A program made the translations under genes and the position numbers. Of a stretch of 64,000 nt of DNA, positions 52,368 through 60,530 are shown piece after piece. The notes under the pieces were generated by a model. That model had not been told where the DNA came from. It did not search any database and was given only the letters and a program-made list of their open reading frames with translations. Position 1 is the stretch's first letter; each line of letters starts with the position of its first letter. Origin of the DNA: Microvirga arsenatis (GTDB lineage Bacteria; Pseudomonadota; Alphaproteobacteria; Rhizobiales; Beijerinckiaceae); contig NZ_JAAAXJ010000006.1 in assembly GCF_009910705.1 (NCBI RefSeq), positions 186,001 to 250,000 of the forward strand, read 5' to 3'.

Positions 52368-53375
52368 TTGTCGAACCTGAAGCACCTTGCGCAATCGCTT
52401 GGCTTGTCGATCACCACGGTGTCGCGGGCTCTCGACGGCTATTCCGATGTGGCGCCGGCAACCCGCGAGCGCGTTCGGGCGGCTGCCCGGGCGCTCAACT
52501 ACCGGCCGAACTCTGCCGCTCGCAGTCTGCGCCGGCGCAGGGCCGAAACGGTGGCGGTGACGCTCCCGTTGGAGCCGGGAAGGTTCGGTCCTCCCTTGTT
52601 CTTGAATATGCTGGCGGCCTGTGGCCAGAGGCTTGCCGAGGAGGGCCTCGACCTCATGCTGCTCCCGGCCACGAGCCGAGGCGGTGAGATGGAGACCTAC
52701 CGTCGCTTGGTCGACGGCGGCCGGACCGATGCGGTGATTGTGGTGCGGACCCGGCTTGAGGACGAGCGGGTGGCTTTCCTGAAAGAGCGTGGCATTCCCT
52801 TCATCACCCATGGCCGGACCGCCCGCCCGGAGGAGCATGCCTTCATCGATGGCGATGGCGAGGCGGGTTTCCATGCGGCTGCTCGCCTGCTCCTGGCCTC
52901 GGGGCATCGGCGGATCGCTCATATTGCAGCTCCCCAGGAGCTGACCTTCGCTCATCTGCGCCGGGAGGGATGGCGAAAGGCCCTTGAAGAGGCAGGCTGC
53001 GTGGCAATGCTTGAGTACACGGCGCGGCCGGATGAAGCTGGGGGCTATGAGGGGGCACGATGGCTCCTGCAGCAAAGTTCCCCTCCCACAGCCCTTCTAT
53101 GTGCCACGGACAGCATGGCGATCGGCGCCTTGAGAGCTCTCAAGGAGGAAGGGCTCGTGGCTGGACGTGATATAGCCTTGATCGGCCACGATAACCTGCC
53201 CGCTGCAGCGTTCACGGATCCGCCGCTCTCGACCATGGAAATAGCCGCTCCCGATGTGGGCCGACAGCTTGCGGAGATGCTGATTGCGCTCTTGGGCGGG
53301 CGCGACAGCCGTGAATTGCAGACCATTCTGCCTGTTCGGCAGGTGCCGAGGACCACTCATGGACCTGTGAACTGA
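52368..53375 (+). CDS. LacI-family transcriptional repressor
   Basis: 335 residues from a TTG start. This start puts the DNA-binding helix (LKHLAQSLGLSITTVSRALD) at the very N-terminus, as in all LacI proteins, and places the palindromic operator and promoter just upstream rather than inside the gene, unlike the longer open frame from 52233. The hinge region ARALNYRPNSAARSLRRRRA is followed by a periplasmic-binding-protein-like effector domain (VAVTLPLEPG, GRTDAVIVVRTRL, FIDGDGEAGFHAAARLL, IALIGHDNLPAAAF). It should sense a sugar and control the downstream ABC operon. Confidence 0.9.
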   Translation: MSNLKHLAQSLGLSITTVSRALDGYSDVAPATRERVRAAARALNYRPNSAARSLRRRRAETVAVTLPLEPGRFGPPLFLNMLAACGQRLAEEGLDLMLLPATSRGGEMETYRRLVDGGRTDAVIVVRTRLEDERVAFLKERGIPFITHGRTARPEEHAFIDGDGEAGFHAAARLLLASGHRRIAHIAAPQELTFAHLRREGWRKALEEAGCVAMLEYTARPDEAGGYEGARWLLQQSSPPTALLCATDSMAIGALRALKEEGLVAGRDIALIGHDNLPAAAFTDPPLSTMEIAAPDVGRQLAEMLIALLGGRDSRELQTILPVRQVPRTTHGPVN

Positions 53376-53442
53376 GGCCAATGCGCTCGATCTCCCGGCC
53401 CCGGGTCGAGACGCACCAAGAAGGGACCGATGGAGGAAGGAA

Positions 53443-54726
53443 ATGACGCATCCGGTACCGCTTCGCGCCATCGCCGCCACTGCTGCCCTTTTCGGAGGGC
53501 TGAGCGTGGCACAGGCACAGGAAACCATCTTCTACTCGACGCAGCTTCGCCCAATCGAGGAGGCCACGAAAGTTCGTGAGGTCCTGCTGAAGGGCCTGCC
53601 CGGCAAAACCACCTATGTCGTGGATGAGCCTCCCGCCTTCGCCGTTCGAATGAAGGCGGAGACACAGGCCGGCAAACGCACAGCAAGTGTCGTCGGCGCG
53701 TTGCACGGCGAGCTGCAGCCCCATGTTTCAGCCGATCTCCAGCCCGTCGACGATGTCGCTGCGAAGCTGAAGGATCGAGTCATTCCGGCGAACCTGATGG
53801 AACTCGGCAAGCTCGGGACGAACCAGCAGCAGTACATCCCGTGGATGCAGGCCACCTATGTGATGGTCGCCAACAAGCAGGCGCTGCAATATCTGCCCGC
53901 AGGCGCGGATGTGAACAGCCTCACCTATGCGCAGCTGCAGCAATGGGGCAAGAACATCGTCGACAAGACCGGCCAGCGCCGCCTCGGCTTCCCAGCGGGT
54001 CCGACCGGTCTGCTGCCGCGCTTCTTCCAAGGTTACTTCTACCCATCCTTTACGGGTGGTGTGGTGACAACCTTCAAATCGGCGGACGCGGAAGCCGGCT
54101 GGAATACCCTTAAGGAGTTATGGGCGGTCTCGAACCCCAATTCCACCAACTACAACTTCATGCAGGAGCCCCTACTGGCCGGGGAGGTGTGGATCGCCTG
54201 GGATCATATCGCCCGTGTCAAGGAGGCGCTCACGCTGCAGCCCGATCAGTTCGTCGCCTTCCCGGCGCCGGCCGGTCCGAAAGGGCGCGGCTACATGCCG
54301 GTCATTGCAGGTCTTGCGATCCCAAAGGATGCTCCGAACCGCACCGGCGGCGTGGCGGTGATCGAGCACATGACCAAGCCCGAGACGCAGCTTGCCACTG
54401 CCGCCGAGGTCGGATTCTTCCCGGTCGTAAAGGCAGATCTGCCGCCGAACCTCGCTCCCGGCATCAAGCTCCTCGCCGGAGCGGTGGCCGCAACGCAGAA
54501 TGCGAGGGATGCTCTCGTCTCGCTCCTGCCCGTAGGTCTCGGCGCAAAGGGCGGCGAGTTCAATAAGGTCTACACGGACACCTTCCAGCGCATCGTCCTG
54601 CGCAACGAGCCGGTCCGGGATGTGCTCGAGGCTCAGGCGAAGGTTCTCGATGCGCTCATGAAGGATACAGGCGCGCCGTGCTGGGCTCCGGACAAGCCAA
54701 GCCAGGGTGCCTGTGCCGTTCAATAA
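53443..54726 (+). CDS. Extracellular solute-binding protein of a carbohydrate ABC importer
   Basis: 427 residues with a signal peptide (MTHPVPLRAIAATAALFGGL then SVAQAQE) and GGAGGAAGGAA ribosome site. The mature protein has the class 1 solute-binding architecture; blocks such as TYVMVANKQALQYLPAGADV, TYAQLQQWGKNIVDKTG and GEVWIAWDHIARVKEAL are visible. It binds a sugar or glycoside and hands it to the two permeases downstream. It is followed by a strong stem-loop. Confidence 0.9.
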   Translation: MTHPVPLRAIAATAALFGGLSVAQAQETIFYSTQLRPIEEATKVREVLLKGLPGKTTYVVDEPPAFAVRMKAETQAGKRTASVVGALHGELQPHVSADLQPVDDVAAKLKDRVIPANLMELGKLGTNQQQYIPWMQATYVMVANKQALQYLPAGADVNSLTYAQLQQWGKNIVDKTGQRRLGFPAGPTGLLPRFFQGYFYPSFTGGVVTTFKSADAEAGWNTLKELWAVSNPNSTNYNFMQEPLLAGEVWIAWDHIARVKEALTLQPDQFVAFPAPAGPKGRGYMPVIAGLAIPKDAPNRTGGVAVIEHMTKPETQLATAAEVGFFPVVKADLPPNLAPGIKLLAGAVAATQNARDALVSLLPVGLGAKGGEFNKVYTDTFQRIVLRNEPVRDVLEAQAKVLDALMKDTGAPCWAPDKPSQGACAVQ

Positions 54727-54733
54727 TCCTGCC

Positions 54734-54765
54734 AGAACCCGGCGGAGAGTGCTCCGTCGGGTTCT
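54734..54765 (+). other. Intercistronic stem-loop after the sugar-binding-protein gene
   Basis: A 14-bp stem (AGAACCCGGCGGAG pairing with CTCCGTCGGGTTCT, one G-T pair) with loop AGTG lies in the 60-nt gap before the first permease gene. No T-run follows. It is probably a 3'-protecting element that keeps the binding-protein message abundant. Confidence 0.8.
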
Positions 54766-54786
54766 CCCACGACGGGAGCGGCTGTC

Positions 54787-55638
54787 ATGCCTGCGCGCAC
54801 ATCCTGGATCCCTTACGCACTGATTGCGCCCTCGGTGATTTTCCTGGGTGCGCTCTTTCTCGTGCCGCTCGTTCAGACCATCTGGCTGTCGTTCTCCGTA
54901 GGCGACGGTTTCTCGATGGAGAACTACCAGCGCATGGCAGGCGATCTGAACTTCTCGCTTGCCGTCCGGAACACCTTCCTGCTCACCCTCGTGGTGGTGC
55001 CTCTCCAGGTGGTGCTGGCGCTCGCCATGGCCACCATGGTGACGAAGCTCGACAAAGGCCGTGATCTGGTGCTGTGGGTGCTCACCATTCCACTCGGCAT
55101 CTCGGATCTCGCAGCGGGTCTTGCTTGGCTCGCCTTGCTCCAGAACACGGGTTATCTCAATTCCGCTCTTTATGCGCTCGGGCTGATTCAAGGCCCGATG
55201 GGCTGGTTGTCCCAGGAGACGCCCTGGGCCTTGTTCTTCGCCATTGTACTTGCCGAACTCTGGCGCGCCACCGCGATCGTGCTGGTGATCCTGATTGCAG
55301 GATTGCAGCTGATCCCGAAGGAATTCTCGGAGGCTGCCGAAATTTTCGGCGCCAAGCCGTGGACGCGGTTCACCAAGATCACCCTGCCGCTCCTGAAGCC
55401 CAGCCTGCAATCGGCGCTGATCCTTCGTACGGTCCTTGCCTTCGAGGTCTTCGCCGTCGTCTATGCGCTGGGCGGGCGCAACTTTCCGGTTCTCGCCGGC
55501 GAGGCGTACGTCTGGCAAAACGACAACCAGAATTATGGCGCCGCCGCGGCCTATGCGGTTCTCATCATGGCAATCTCGCTGGCTGCGACAGCCGTTTACC
55601 TTCGTATCCTGAGAACCCGTCCGGAGCAGCTCCCATGA
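54787..55638 (+). CDS. Carbohydrate ABC transporter permease, MalF-type
   Basis: 283 residues, six membrane helices starting at SWIPYALIAPSVIFLGALFL, the family's usual first helix. The cytoplasmic EAA loop reads EFSEAAEIFGAKPWTRFTKI, with a following LPLLKPSLQSAL. It pairs with the downstream permease, whose start overlaps its stop (ATGA). Confidence 0.92.
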   Translation: MPARTSWIPYALIAPSVIFLGALFLVPLVQTIWLSFSVGDGFSMENYQRMAGDLNFSLAVRNTFLLTLVVVPLQVVLALAMATMVTKLDKGRDLVLWVLTIPLGISDLAAGLAWLALLQNTGYLNSALYALGLIQGPMGWLSQETPWALFFAIVLAELWRATAIVLVILIAGLQLIPKEFSEAAEIFGAKPWTRFTKITLPLLKPSLQSALILRTVLAFEVFAVVYALGGRNFPVLAGEAYVWQNDNQNYGAAAAYAVLIMAISLAATAVYLRILRTRPEQLP

Positions 55639-56492
55639 CAGCTCAAGCTGCTGAAATCCCGCAGACTCGACATCGGAGCATGTCTCTTCCCTCCGCCCGA
55701 CGCCTGCTGCTCTGGACAGGTCTTGCCGTGCTCCTTGCTTGGGTTCTGGTGCCGATCTATCTCGTTGCGCTCGGCGCATTCGGTGGTCGGCTCGGCGTGT
55801 TCCGCTGGCCAAAATCCATCTGGCCGACGGACCTCTCCCTTGCAGCCATGACCCAGTTTCTTGCAATCGAGGGCGTCTTCAATGCCCTTGTCAACTCGCT
55901 CATCGCCGCCGGGCTGACGGTAGTGTTTTCCATTCTGCTCGGCGCTCCCGCCGGATATGCGCTCGCACGCTACGATTTCCGTGGGCAGAACGCTTTTCGG
56001 CTTCTTGTCCTCCTGACCCGCGCCTTTCCGCTTGCCATCTTGGCGCTGCCGCTCACGGTCTCGTTCATTCGGCTTGGGCTCTATGATACTCCCTTCGGCG
56101 TGTCGCTGATCCATACGGTTTTGGCTCTGCCCTTTGCGGCACTTGTCACGCAAAGCCTTTTCATGGGCATCCCGCGCGAATACGAAGAGGCCGCCTGGGT
56201 GTTCGGGTGCACGAGGTTCCAAGCTTTCATCAGGGTGGTTCTGCCGCTGGCGCTGCCGGGTCTTGCGGCGACCGCCATCTTCGCCTTCGTGATCTCCTGG
56301 AATGAGGTTTTCGCCGCGTCGATCCTCACCGTACGCGAACGCACGCTAACCGCCTACCTGCTTCGAATCCTCGCCGAGAGTCCGCTGCATTACCGGTTCG
56401 CAGGCGGCTTCATTCTCATCATTCCCTCTGTGCTCTTCATCTTCGCGGTGAGACGCTACCTCTTCGCGGTGTGGGGCATTGCCAGTAAGTAA
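55635..56492 (+). CDS. Carbohydrate ABC transporter permease, MalG-type
   Basis: 285 residues from the ATG that overlaps the previous stop; the longer frame from 55074 is a shadow of the other permease. Helices include LLLWTGLAVLLAWVLVPIYL and NALVNSLIAAGLTVVFSILL. The EAA loop is EYEEAAWVFGCTRFQAFIRV, then VLPLALPGLAATAIFAFVIS. It forms the heteromeric pore with the MalF-type subunit. Confidence 0.92.
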   Translation: MTAQAAEIPQTRHRSMSLPSARRLLLWTGLAVLLAWVLVPIYLVALGAFGGRLGVFRWPKSIWPTDLSLAAMTQFLAIEGVFNALVNSLIAAGLTVVFSILLGAPAGYALARYDFRGQNAFRLLVLLTRAFPLAILALPLTVSFIRLGLYDTPFGVSLIHTVLALPFAALVTQSLFMGIPREYEEAAWVFGCTRFQAFIRVVLPLALPGLAATAIFAFVISWNEVFAASILTVRERTLTAYLLRILAESPLHYRFAGGFILIIPSVLFIFAVRRYLFAVWGIASK

Positions 56493-56503
56493 CGGATCAC
56501 CCC

Positions 56504-57553
56504 ATGGCTGATATCGTCATCGACCGGGTCGTCAAGGAGTTCGGCCCATTCCGTGCTCTGCAAGAGATCTCGCTCACCGTGAACGACGGTGAGTTCGTGG
56601 CTCTCCTCGGCCCTTCTGGATGCGGCAAGACGACGTTGCTGCGCATCATCGCTGGTCTCGAAACGCAGACATCCGGACGCATTGTCATTGGGGGGCAGGA
56701 TGTGAGCAACCTCGCTCCCCGCAAGCGCGGTCTCGCGATGGTGTTCCAGAATTACGCGATTTTTCCCCATATGAGCGTGTTCGAGAACGTGGCCTTTGGC
56801 TTGCGGATGCAGAAGGCCGCTCAAGCGGAGGTGAAACGCAAGGTGGAGCGTGCCGCAGCGCTGCTTCACATCGAAGGCTATCTCGACCGCTACCCGGCCA
56901 AGCTTTCCGGCGGCCAACGCCAGCGTGTCGCGGTAGCCCGCGCACTCGCTGTCGAACCTGCCGTGCTGCTGATGGACGAGCCCCTCTCGAACCTCGACGC
57001 ATTGCTTCGCCTTGAGATGCGCACGGAGCTGAAGGCGGTCCTGCGCCAGGCCGGCACCACCACGATCTATGTGACGCACGACCAGACAGAGGCGATGGGT
57101 CTCGCTGACCGTATCGCCGTGATGTATGGTGGCAAGATCGACCAAATCGGCTCGCCGCTTGAGATCTATGCTACGCCCGCCACACGCTTCGTCGGCGGCT
57201 TCATCGGCGCGCCGCCCATGAACTTCATCAAGGTCAGATGCCATGGAGGAACAGCACGGATCGGTGATGCGACCTTGCCATGCCCATCCACGGTCACGGA
57301 TCTGGAACTCGGATTGCGTGGCGAGGATGCGAGCCTCAGCGCCAATGGCTCCGGCATTCCCTTCGATGTCCGTGTCGTGGAACCCATGGGATCGCACCTC
57401 CTGCTCACGGGCTCCATTGATGGGCAGCTGGCTCGCATCGTTGCCCCGCCGGTCGCTAAGGTAAATCCCGGCGTGCGTGTGGGCTTGAATGTCGATCCTG
57501 CGCGCGTGACCTGGATCGACAGCGCCACCGGACGGGCCGTCGCTCGAGCCTGA
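56504..57553 (+). CDS. Carbohydrate ABC transporter ATPase (MalK/UgpC family)
   Basis: 349 residues. Walker A GPSGCGKTTLLR, signature LSGGQRQRVAVARAL, Walker B VLLMDEPLSNLDALLR and the H-loop TIYVTHDQTEAM are complete. The C-terminal 120 residues form the MOP/TOBE regulatory domain of the sugar-transport class. It lies 12 nt after the second permease. Confidence 0.94.
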   Translation: MADIVIDRVVKEFGPFRALQEISLTVNDGEFVALLGPSGCGKTTLLRIIAGLETQTSGRIVIGGQDVSNLAPRKRGLAMVFQNYAIFPHMSVFENVAFGLRMQKAAQAEVKRKVERAAALLHIEGYLDRYPAKLSGGQRQRVAVARALAVEPAVLLMDEPLSNLDALLRLEMRTELKAVLRQAGTTTIYVTHDQTEAMGLADRIAVMYGGKIDQIGSPLEIYATPATRFVGGFIGAPPMNFIKVRCHGGTARIGDATLPCPSTVTDLELGLRGEDASLSANGSGIPFDVRVVEPMGSHLLLTGSIDGQLARIVAPPVAKVNPGVRVGLNVDPARVTWIDSATGRAVARA

Positions 57554-57561
57554 CTTGAAGG

Positions 57562-58848
57562 ATGTTTGAGATGACCACGCTTCGCATGGAAGAGGCCGCA
57601 CACGCCGTCCTCGCACGCAATGACCGCGGCGGCTACACGGTTCCCACGGACAGGCTTTATCCGTTCCAGTGGAACTGGGACTCCGCCTTCGTTGCCATGG
57701 GATTTGCTACCTTCGACGTGGATCGGGCCTTTCGCGAACTCGAGCGCCTGATCGAGGGGCAGTGGGACGATGGAATGATCCCGCACATCGTATTTCACGC
57801 GCCGAGCGACACCTATTTTCCCGGTCCTGACGTGTGGGGCACGAAGCATCATGTGCCGACCTCCGGGATCACGCAGCCGCCGGTTTTCGGCATGGCGCTA
57901 CGCCATGTTTATGAGGCAGCCGTCGCGAGCGGCTTGGCCGATGCCGAGACGCGCGCGAAGGTGCTGTTTCAGGCAGCGCTCCGCTCGCACCGCTGGTGGC
58001 TCGCAGCGCGTGATCCTGAAGACCTCGGGCTCGTCTCGATCCTGCACCCCTGGGAGAGCGGCAGCGACAATTCGCCGGCCTGGGATGAGGCGCTCGCCCG
58101 CGCACCAACCACCACGTCAACCGCCATCCGCCGCAAGGATACAAGCCACGTGAACGCGGCTATGCGTCCGCGCGACGAGGATTATCAGCGCTTCATCCAC
58201 TTGGTCGATGTTTACCGAGATTGCGGCTGGAACCCGAAGCAGCAATGGGCGAGGGCGCCCTTCAAGGTCGCCGATGTCCAGATGACTGCCATTCTCGCGC
58301 GGGCCACAGCCGATCTCATGCATCTGGCCGGAATCCTGGGAAGCGAGAATGACAGGGCCGAGCTGGCGCAGATGCAAGGCAGGCTCGTCAATGGCCTTGC
58401 CCGCCGGTGGCGCCCCCATCTCTCCCGCTTCGTGTCCCTCGATCTGATTTCGGGGGCTGATATCGAGGCTCCGACGCAGGCAGGCTTCATACCCCTTGTC
58501 GCGCTGGCACTGGACGACGCCCAGCGAAGCGCCATCACGGCAGAGATCCGGCGCTGGCTCGACGGCATGACCGTCGGCATCCCCTCGGCTCCAGCCTTTT
58601 CGCCAGCCTTTGAGCCGAAGCGCTACTGGCGTGGTCCGGTCTGGGCCGTCATCAACTGGCTCATTGCGGATGGTCTGCGCCTCAACGGGGCGGAGGAACT
58701 CGCCCGCCATATCGAACAGTCCACTGTTCGCACCATTGAGAACGTCGGCTTCTGTGAATACTTCGATCCAACTACCGGCGAGGGCCTCGGTGGCGACACC
58801 TTCTCCTGGACAGCCGCCGCTTATCTTGTTCTCGGCAGGCGCGAATAG
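57562..58848 (+). CDS. GH63-like glycoside hydrolase (glucosylglycerate/mannosylglycerate hydrolase type)
   Basis: 428 residues of an (alpha/alpha)6 enzyme. Conserved motifs seen are WNWDSAFVAMGF near the N-terminus, ILHPWESGSDNSPAWDEAL with the presumed general-acid Asp, RYWRGPVWAVINWLI, and EYFDPTTGEGLGGDTFSWTA with the presumed catalytic Glu. This pattern is that of GH63 enzymes of the MgH/GgH type, which hydrolyse 2-O-glycosyl-glycerates. There is no signal peptide, so it acts in the cytosol on a substrate brought in by the upstream transporter, directly downstream of the ATPase gene. Exact specificity is inferred. Confidence 0.8.
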   Translation: MFEMTTLRMEEAAHAVLARNDRGGYTVPTDRLYPFQWNWDSAFVAMGFATFDVDRAFRELERLIEGQWDDGMIPHIVFHAPSDTYFPGPDVWGTKHHVPTSGITQPPVFGMALRHVYEAAVASGLADAETRAKVLFQAALRSHRWWLAARDPEDLGLVSILHPWESGSDNSPAWDEALARAPTTTSTAIRRKDTSHVNAAMRPRDEDYQRFIHLVDVYRDCGWNPKQQWARAPFKVADVQMTAILARATADLMHLAGILGSENDRAELAQMQGRLVNGLARRWRPHLSRFVSLDLISGADIEAPTQAGFIPLVALALDDAQRSAITAEIRRWLDGMTVGIPSAPAFSPAFEPKRYWRGPVWAVINWLIADGLRLNGAEELARHIEQSTVRTIENVGFCEYFDPTTGEGLGGDTFSWTAAAYLVLGRRE

Positions 58849-58940
58849 ATGTGTTGGGGACAGAACATCCACCCCCTCGTTGCCATTCTTTTATCCTGTT
58901 ACGGAAGTGATATCAGTCAGATCATAGGTCAGGGAATGGC

Positions 58941-59420
58941 ATGGCTAACCTTGAGCCGATCACCATAACGACGGAAGAGGATCCGAGTGGGATCCTCGCA
59001 GTTGAGGTTGAATGCAAGCTTCTCGAAGCGCTCCGTCAGAACGTGCCGCCCAGTGACGGAAAGCCCCTTACGTTGATCGCACGGAACTTGCAGGCGGACA
59101 TGATCGGCGGGCTGGTCGGCTCGACGTCCTATGGTTGGCTTCTTGTGAAGATGCTCTGGGTTGCAGAGGGGCTTCGGGGGCAGGGCCTCGGAGCAAGGCT
59201 CATGGCCGAAGCCGAGATCATTGCCCAGTCGCGCGGCTGTCACGGGGCATGGCTCGATACATCCAGTGCAAGAGCCGAGCGTTTCTATATCAGGCTCGGG
59301 TACGAGCCGTTTGGAGCATTGACAAATGGCCCCGGGGAGCAGCCCCAGGGACATCGCCGTGCTTTTCTCGCCAAGCGCCTGATCGAGGTGCTACCCGCCG
59401 ATCCTGGAAGCAGTCCGTAA
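58941..59420 (+). CDS. GNAT-family N-acetyltransferase
   Basis: 159 residues. Acetyl-CoA-binding motif A is visible as LRGQGLGARLMAEAE (about 77-91), with the beta-4 strand LWVAEG before it and RFYIRLGYEPFGALTN (motif B) near residue 120. Such proteins acetylate amines of small molecules or proteins. It stands alone, convergent with the arabonate genes, and its target is not predictable. Confidence 0.88.
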   Translation: MANLEPITITTEEDPSGILAVEVECKLLEALRQNVPPSDGKPLTLIARNLQADMIGGLVGSTSYGWLLVKMLWVAEGLRGQGLGARLMAEAEIIAQSRGCHGAWLDTSSARAERFYIRLGYEPFGALTNGPGEQPQGHRRAFLAKRLIEVLPADPGSSP

Positions 59421-59558
59421 AGAATCATCCGCGGGATTGCCTCTCTGCAAGAGTGCAGCTCGTCCTGAGGGAGGTGTGGACCTAAAGTTTCCTTCTGGCA
59501 CTTTTCAGAGCCTGCCCTCCTTTCTTCGGGGGAGCACGGAGGGTAAACAGCGGCGTTC

Positions 59559-60497
59559 CTACCGCCCCCATTTGAGGACGAGCGGGTCGAGGCGTTGGGC
59601 AATCTCGATGAGGCCCTGGCGGGTTGCCGGGTGGAGGGATTGAAGCGGGTGGCGGATGGCGTCCGAGCGGATCACGCCGCCTTCCTTCATGAGAACCTTG
59701 GCGGCAATCAGGCCGCATTGCCGGTTCTCGTAGTTGATCAGGGGCAGCCAGCGCTCGTAAGCGGCCGCTGCCGCCTCGCGCTCGCCGGCGAAGTAGGGAT
59801 CGACGATCTGCCGAATGCCGTCGGGATAGGCTCCGCCCGTCATGGCCCCTGTGGCTCCCGCGTCGAGATCAGCCATGAGGGTGATCGCCTCCTCGCCATC
59901 CCAGGGGCCTTCGACCGCCTCGCCGCCCAGGGCGATGAGGTCACGCAGCTTCGTGGCGGTGCCCGCCACCTCGATCTTGAAGTAGGAGACGTTCGGAATC
60001 TCCTTGGCCATGCGGGCCAGGAAGGCTGCCGACAGCGAGGTGCCCGACATGGGCGCATCCTGGATCATGATCGGGATGCTGATGGCATCCGACACGCGTT
60101 GGAAGAACTCGTAGATGCCGGGCTCCGGCACCCGCAGCGTCGCGCCGAAGAAGGGCGGCATGATCATCACCATCGCGGCGCCCGCGGCTTCGGCCCGCCG
60201 GCTGCGCTCGATGCAGATCTCGGTCGAGAAGTGGCTGGTGGTGACGATGACCGGAACGCGGCCCGCCACATGATCGAGCACCGTCGTCATGACCGCTTCG
60301 CGCTCCTCGTCGCGCAGCACGAACTGCTCGGAGAAGTTCGCCAGGATGCAGATCCCATCGGAGCCCGCATCGATCATGAAGTCGACGGCGCGCTTCTGCC
60401 CCTCCAGATCGAGCCGGCCCTCATCGTCGAAGATGGTCGGCGCCACCGGGAACACGCCGCGGTAAGGACGCACGGAACTCCTGCCGGATTGGGACAT
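59559..60497 (-). CDS. L-2-keto-3-deoxyarabonate dehydratase (DapA-superfamily)
   Basis: 312 residues from ATG 60497 with AAGGAAGAG in front. It has the class I aldolase TIM-barrel pattern with the Schiff-base lysine K174 in SYFKIEVAG. The usual DHDPS YNVP strand is replaced by IQDAP, and the motifs ILANFSEQF and GAMTGGAYPDG are those of the L-KDA dehydratase of the Azospirillum-type pathway. It dehydrates 2-keto-3-deoxy-L-arabonate to alpha-ketoglutarate semialdehyde. It follows the arabonate dehydratase gene at once on the same strand. A related keto-deoxy-acid aldolase function cannot be fully excluded. Confidence 0.82.
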   Translation of the reverse strand: MSQSGRSSVRPYRGVFPVAPTIFDDEGRLDLEGQKRAVDFMIDAGSDGICILANFSEQFVLRDEEREAVMTTVLDHVAGRVPVIVTTSHFSTEICIERSRRAEAAGAAMVMIMPPFFGATLRVPEPGIYEFFQRVSDAISIPIMIQDAPMSGTSLSAAFLARMAKEIPNVSYFKIEVAGTATKLRDLIALGGEAVEGPWDGEEAITLMADLDAGATGAMTGGAYPDGIRQIVDPYFAGEREAAAAAYERWLPLINYENRQCGLIAAKVLMKEGGVIRSDAIRHPLQSLHPATRQGLIEIAQRLDPLVLKWGR

Positions 60498-60530
60498 GAT
60501 CTCTTCCTTCATGATCTTTGCTGCTGCCGT

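Noticed and set aside
52188..53075. 295-codon minus-strand frame over the LacI-type gene
   Set aside because: Opposite strand to a clear LacI-family coding sequence with operator and promoter; no family resemblance.
54172..55866. 564-codon minus-strand frame over the sugar-transporter genes
   Set aside because: Antisense to two clear permease and binding-protein genes; composition is a hydrophilic shadow pattern.
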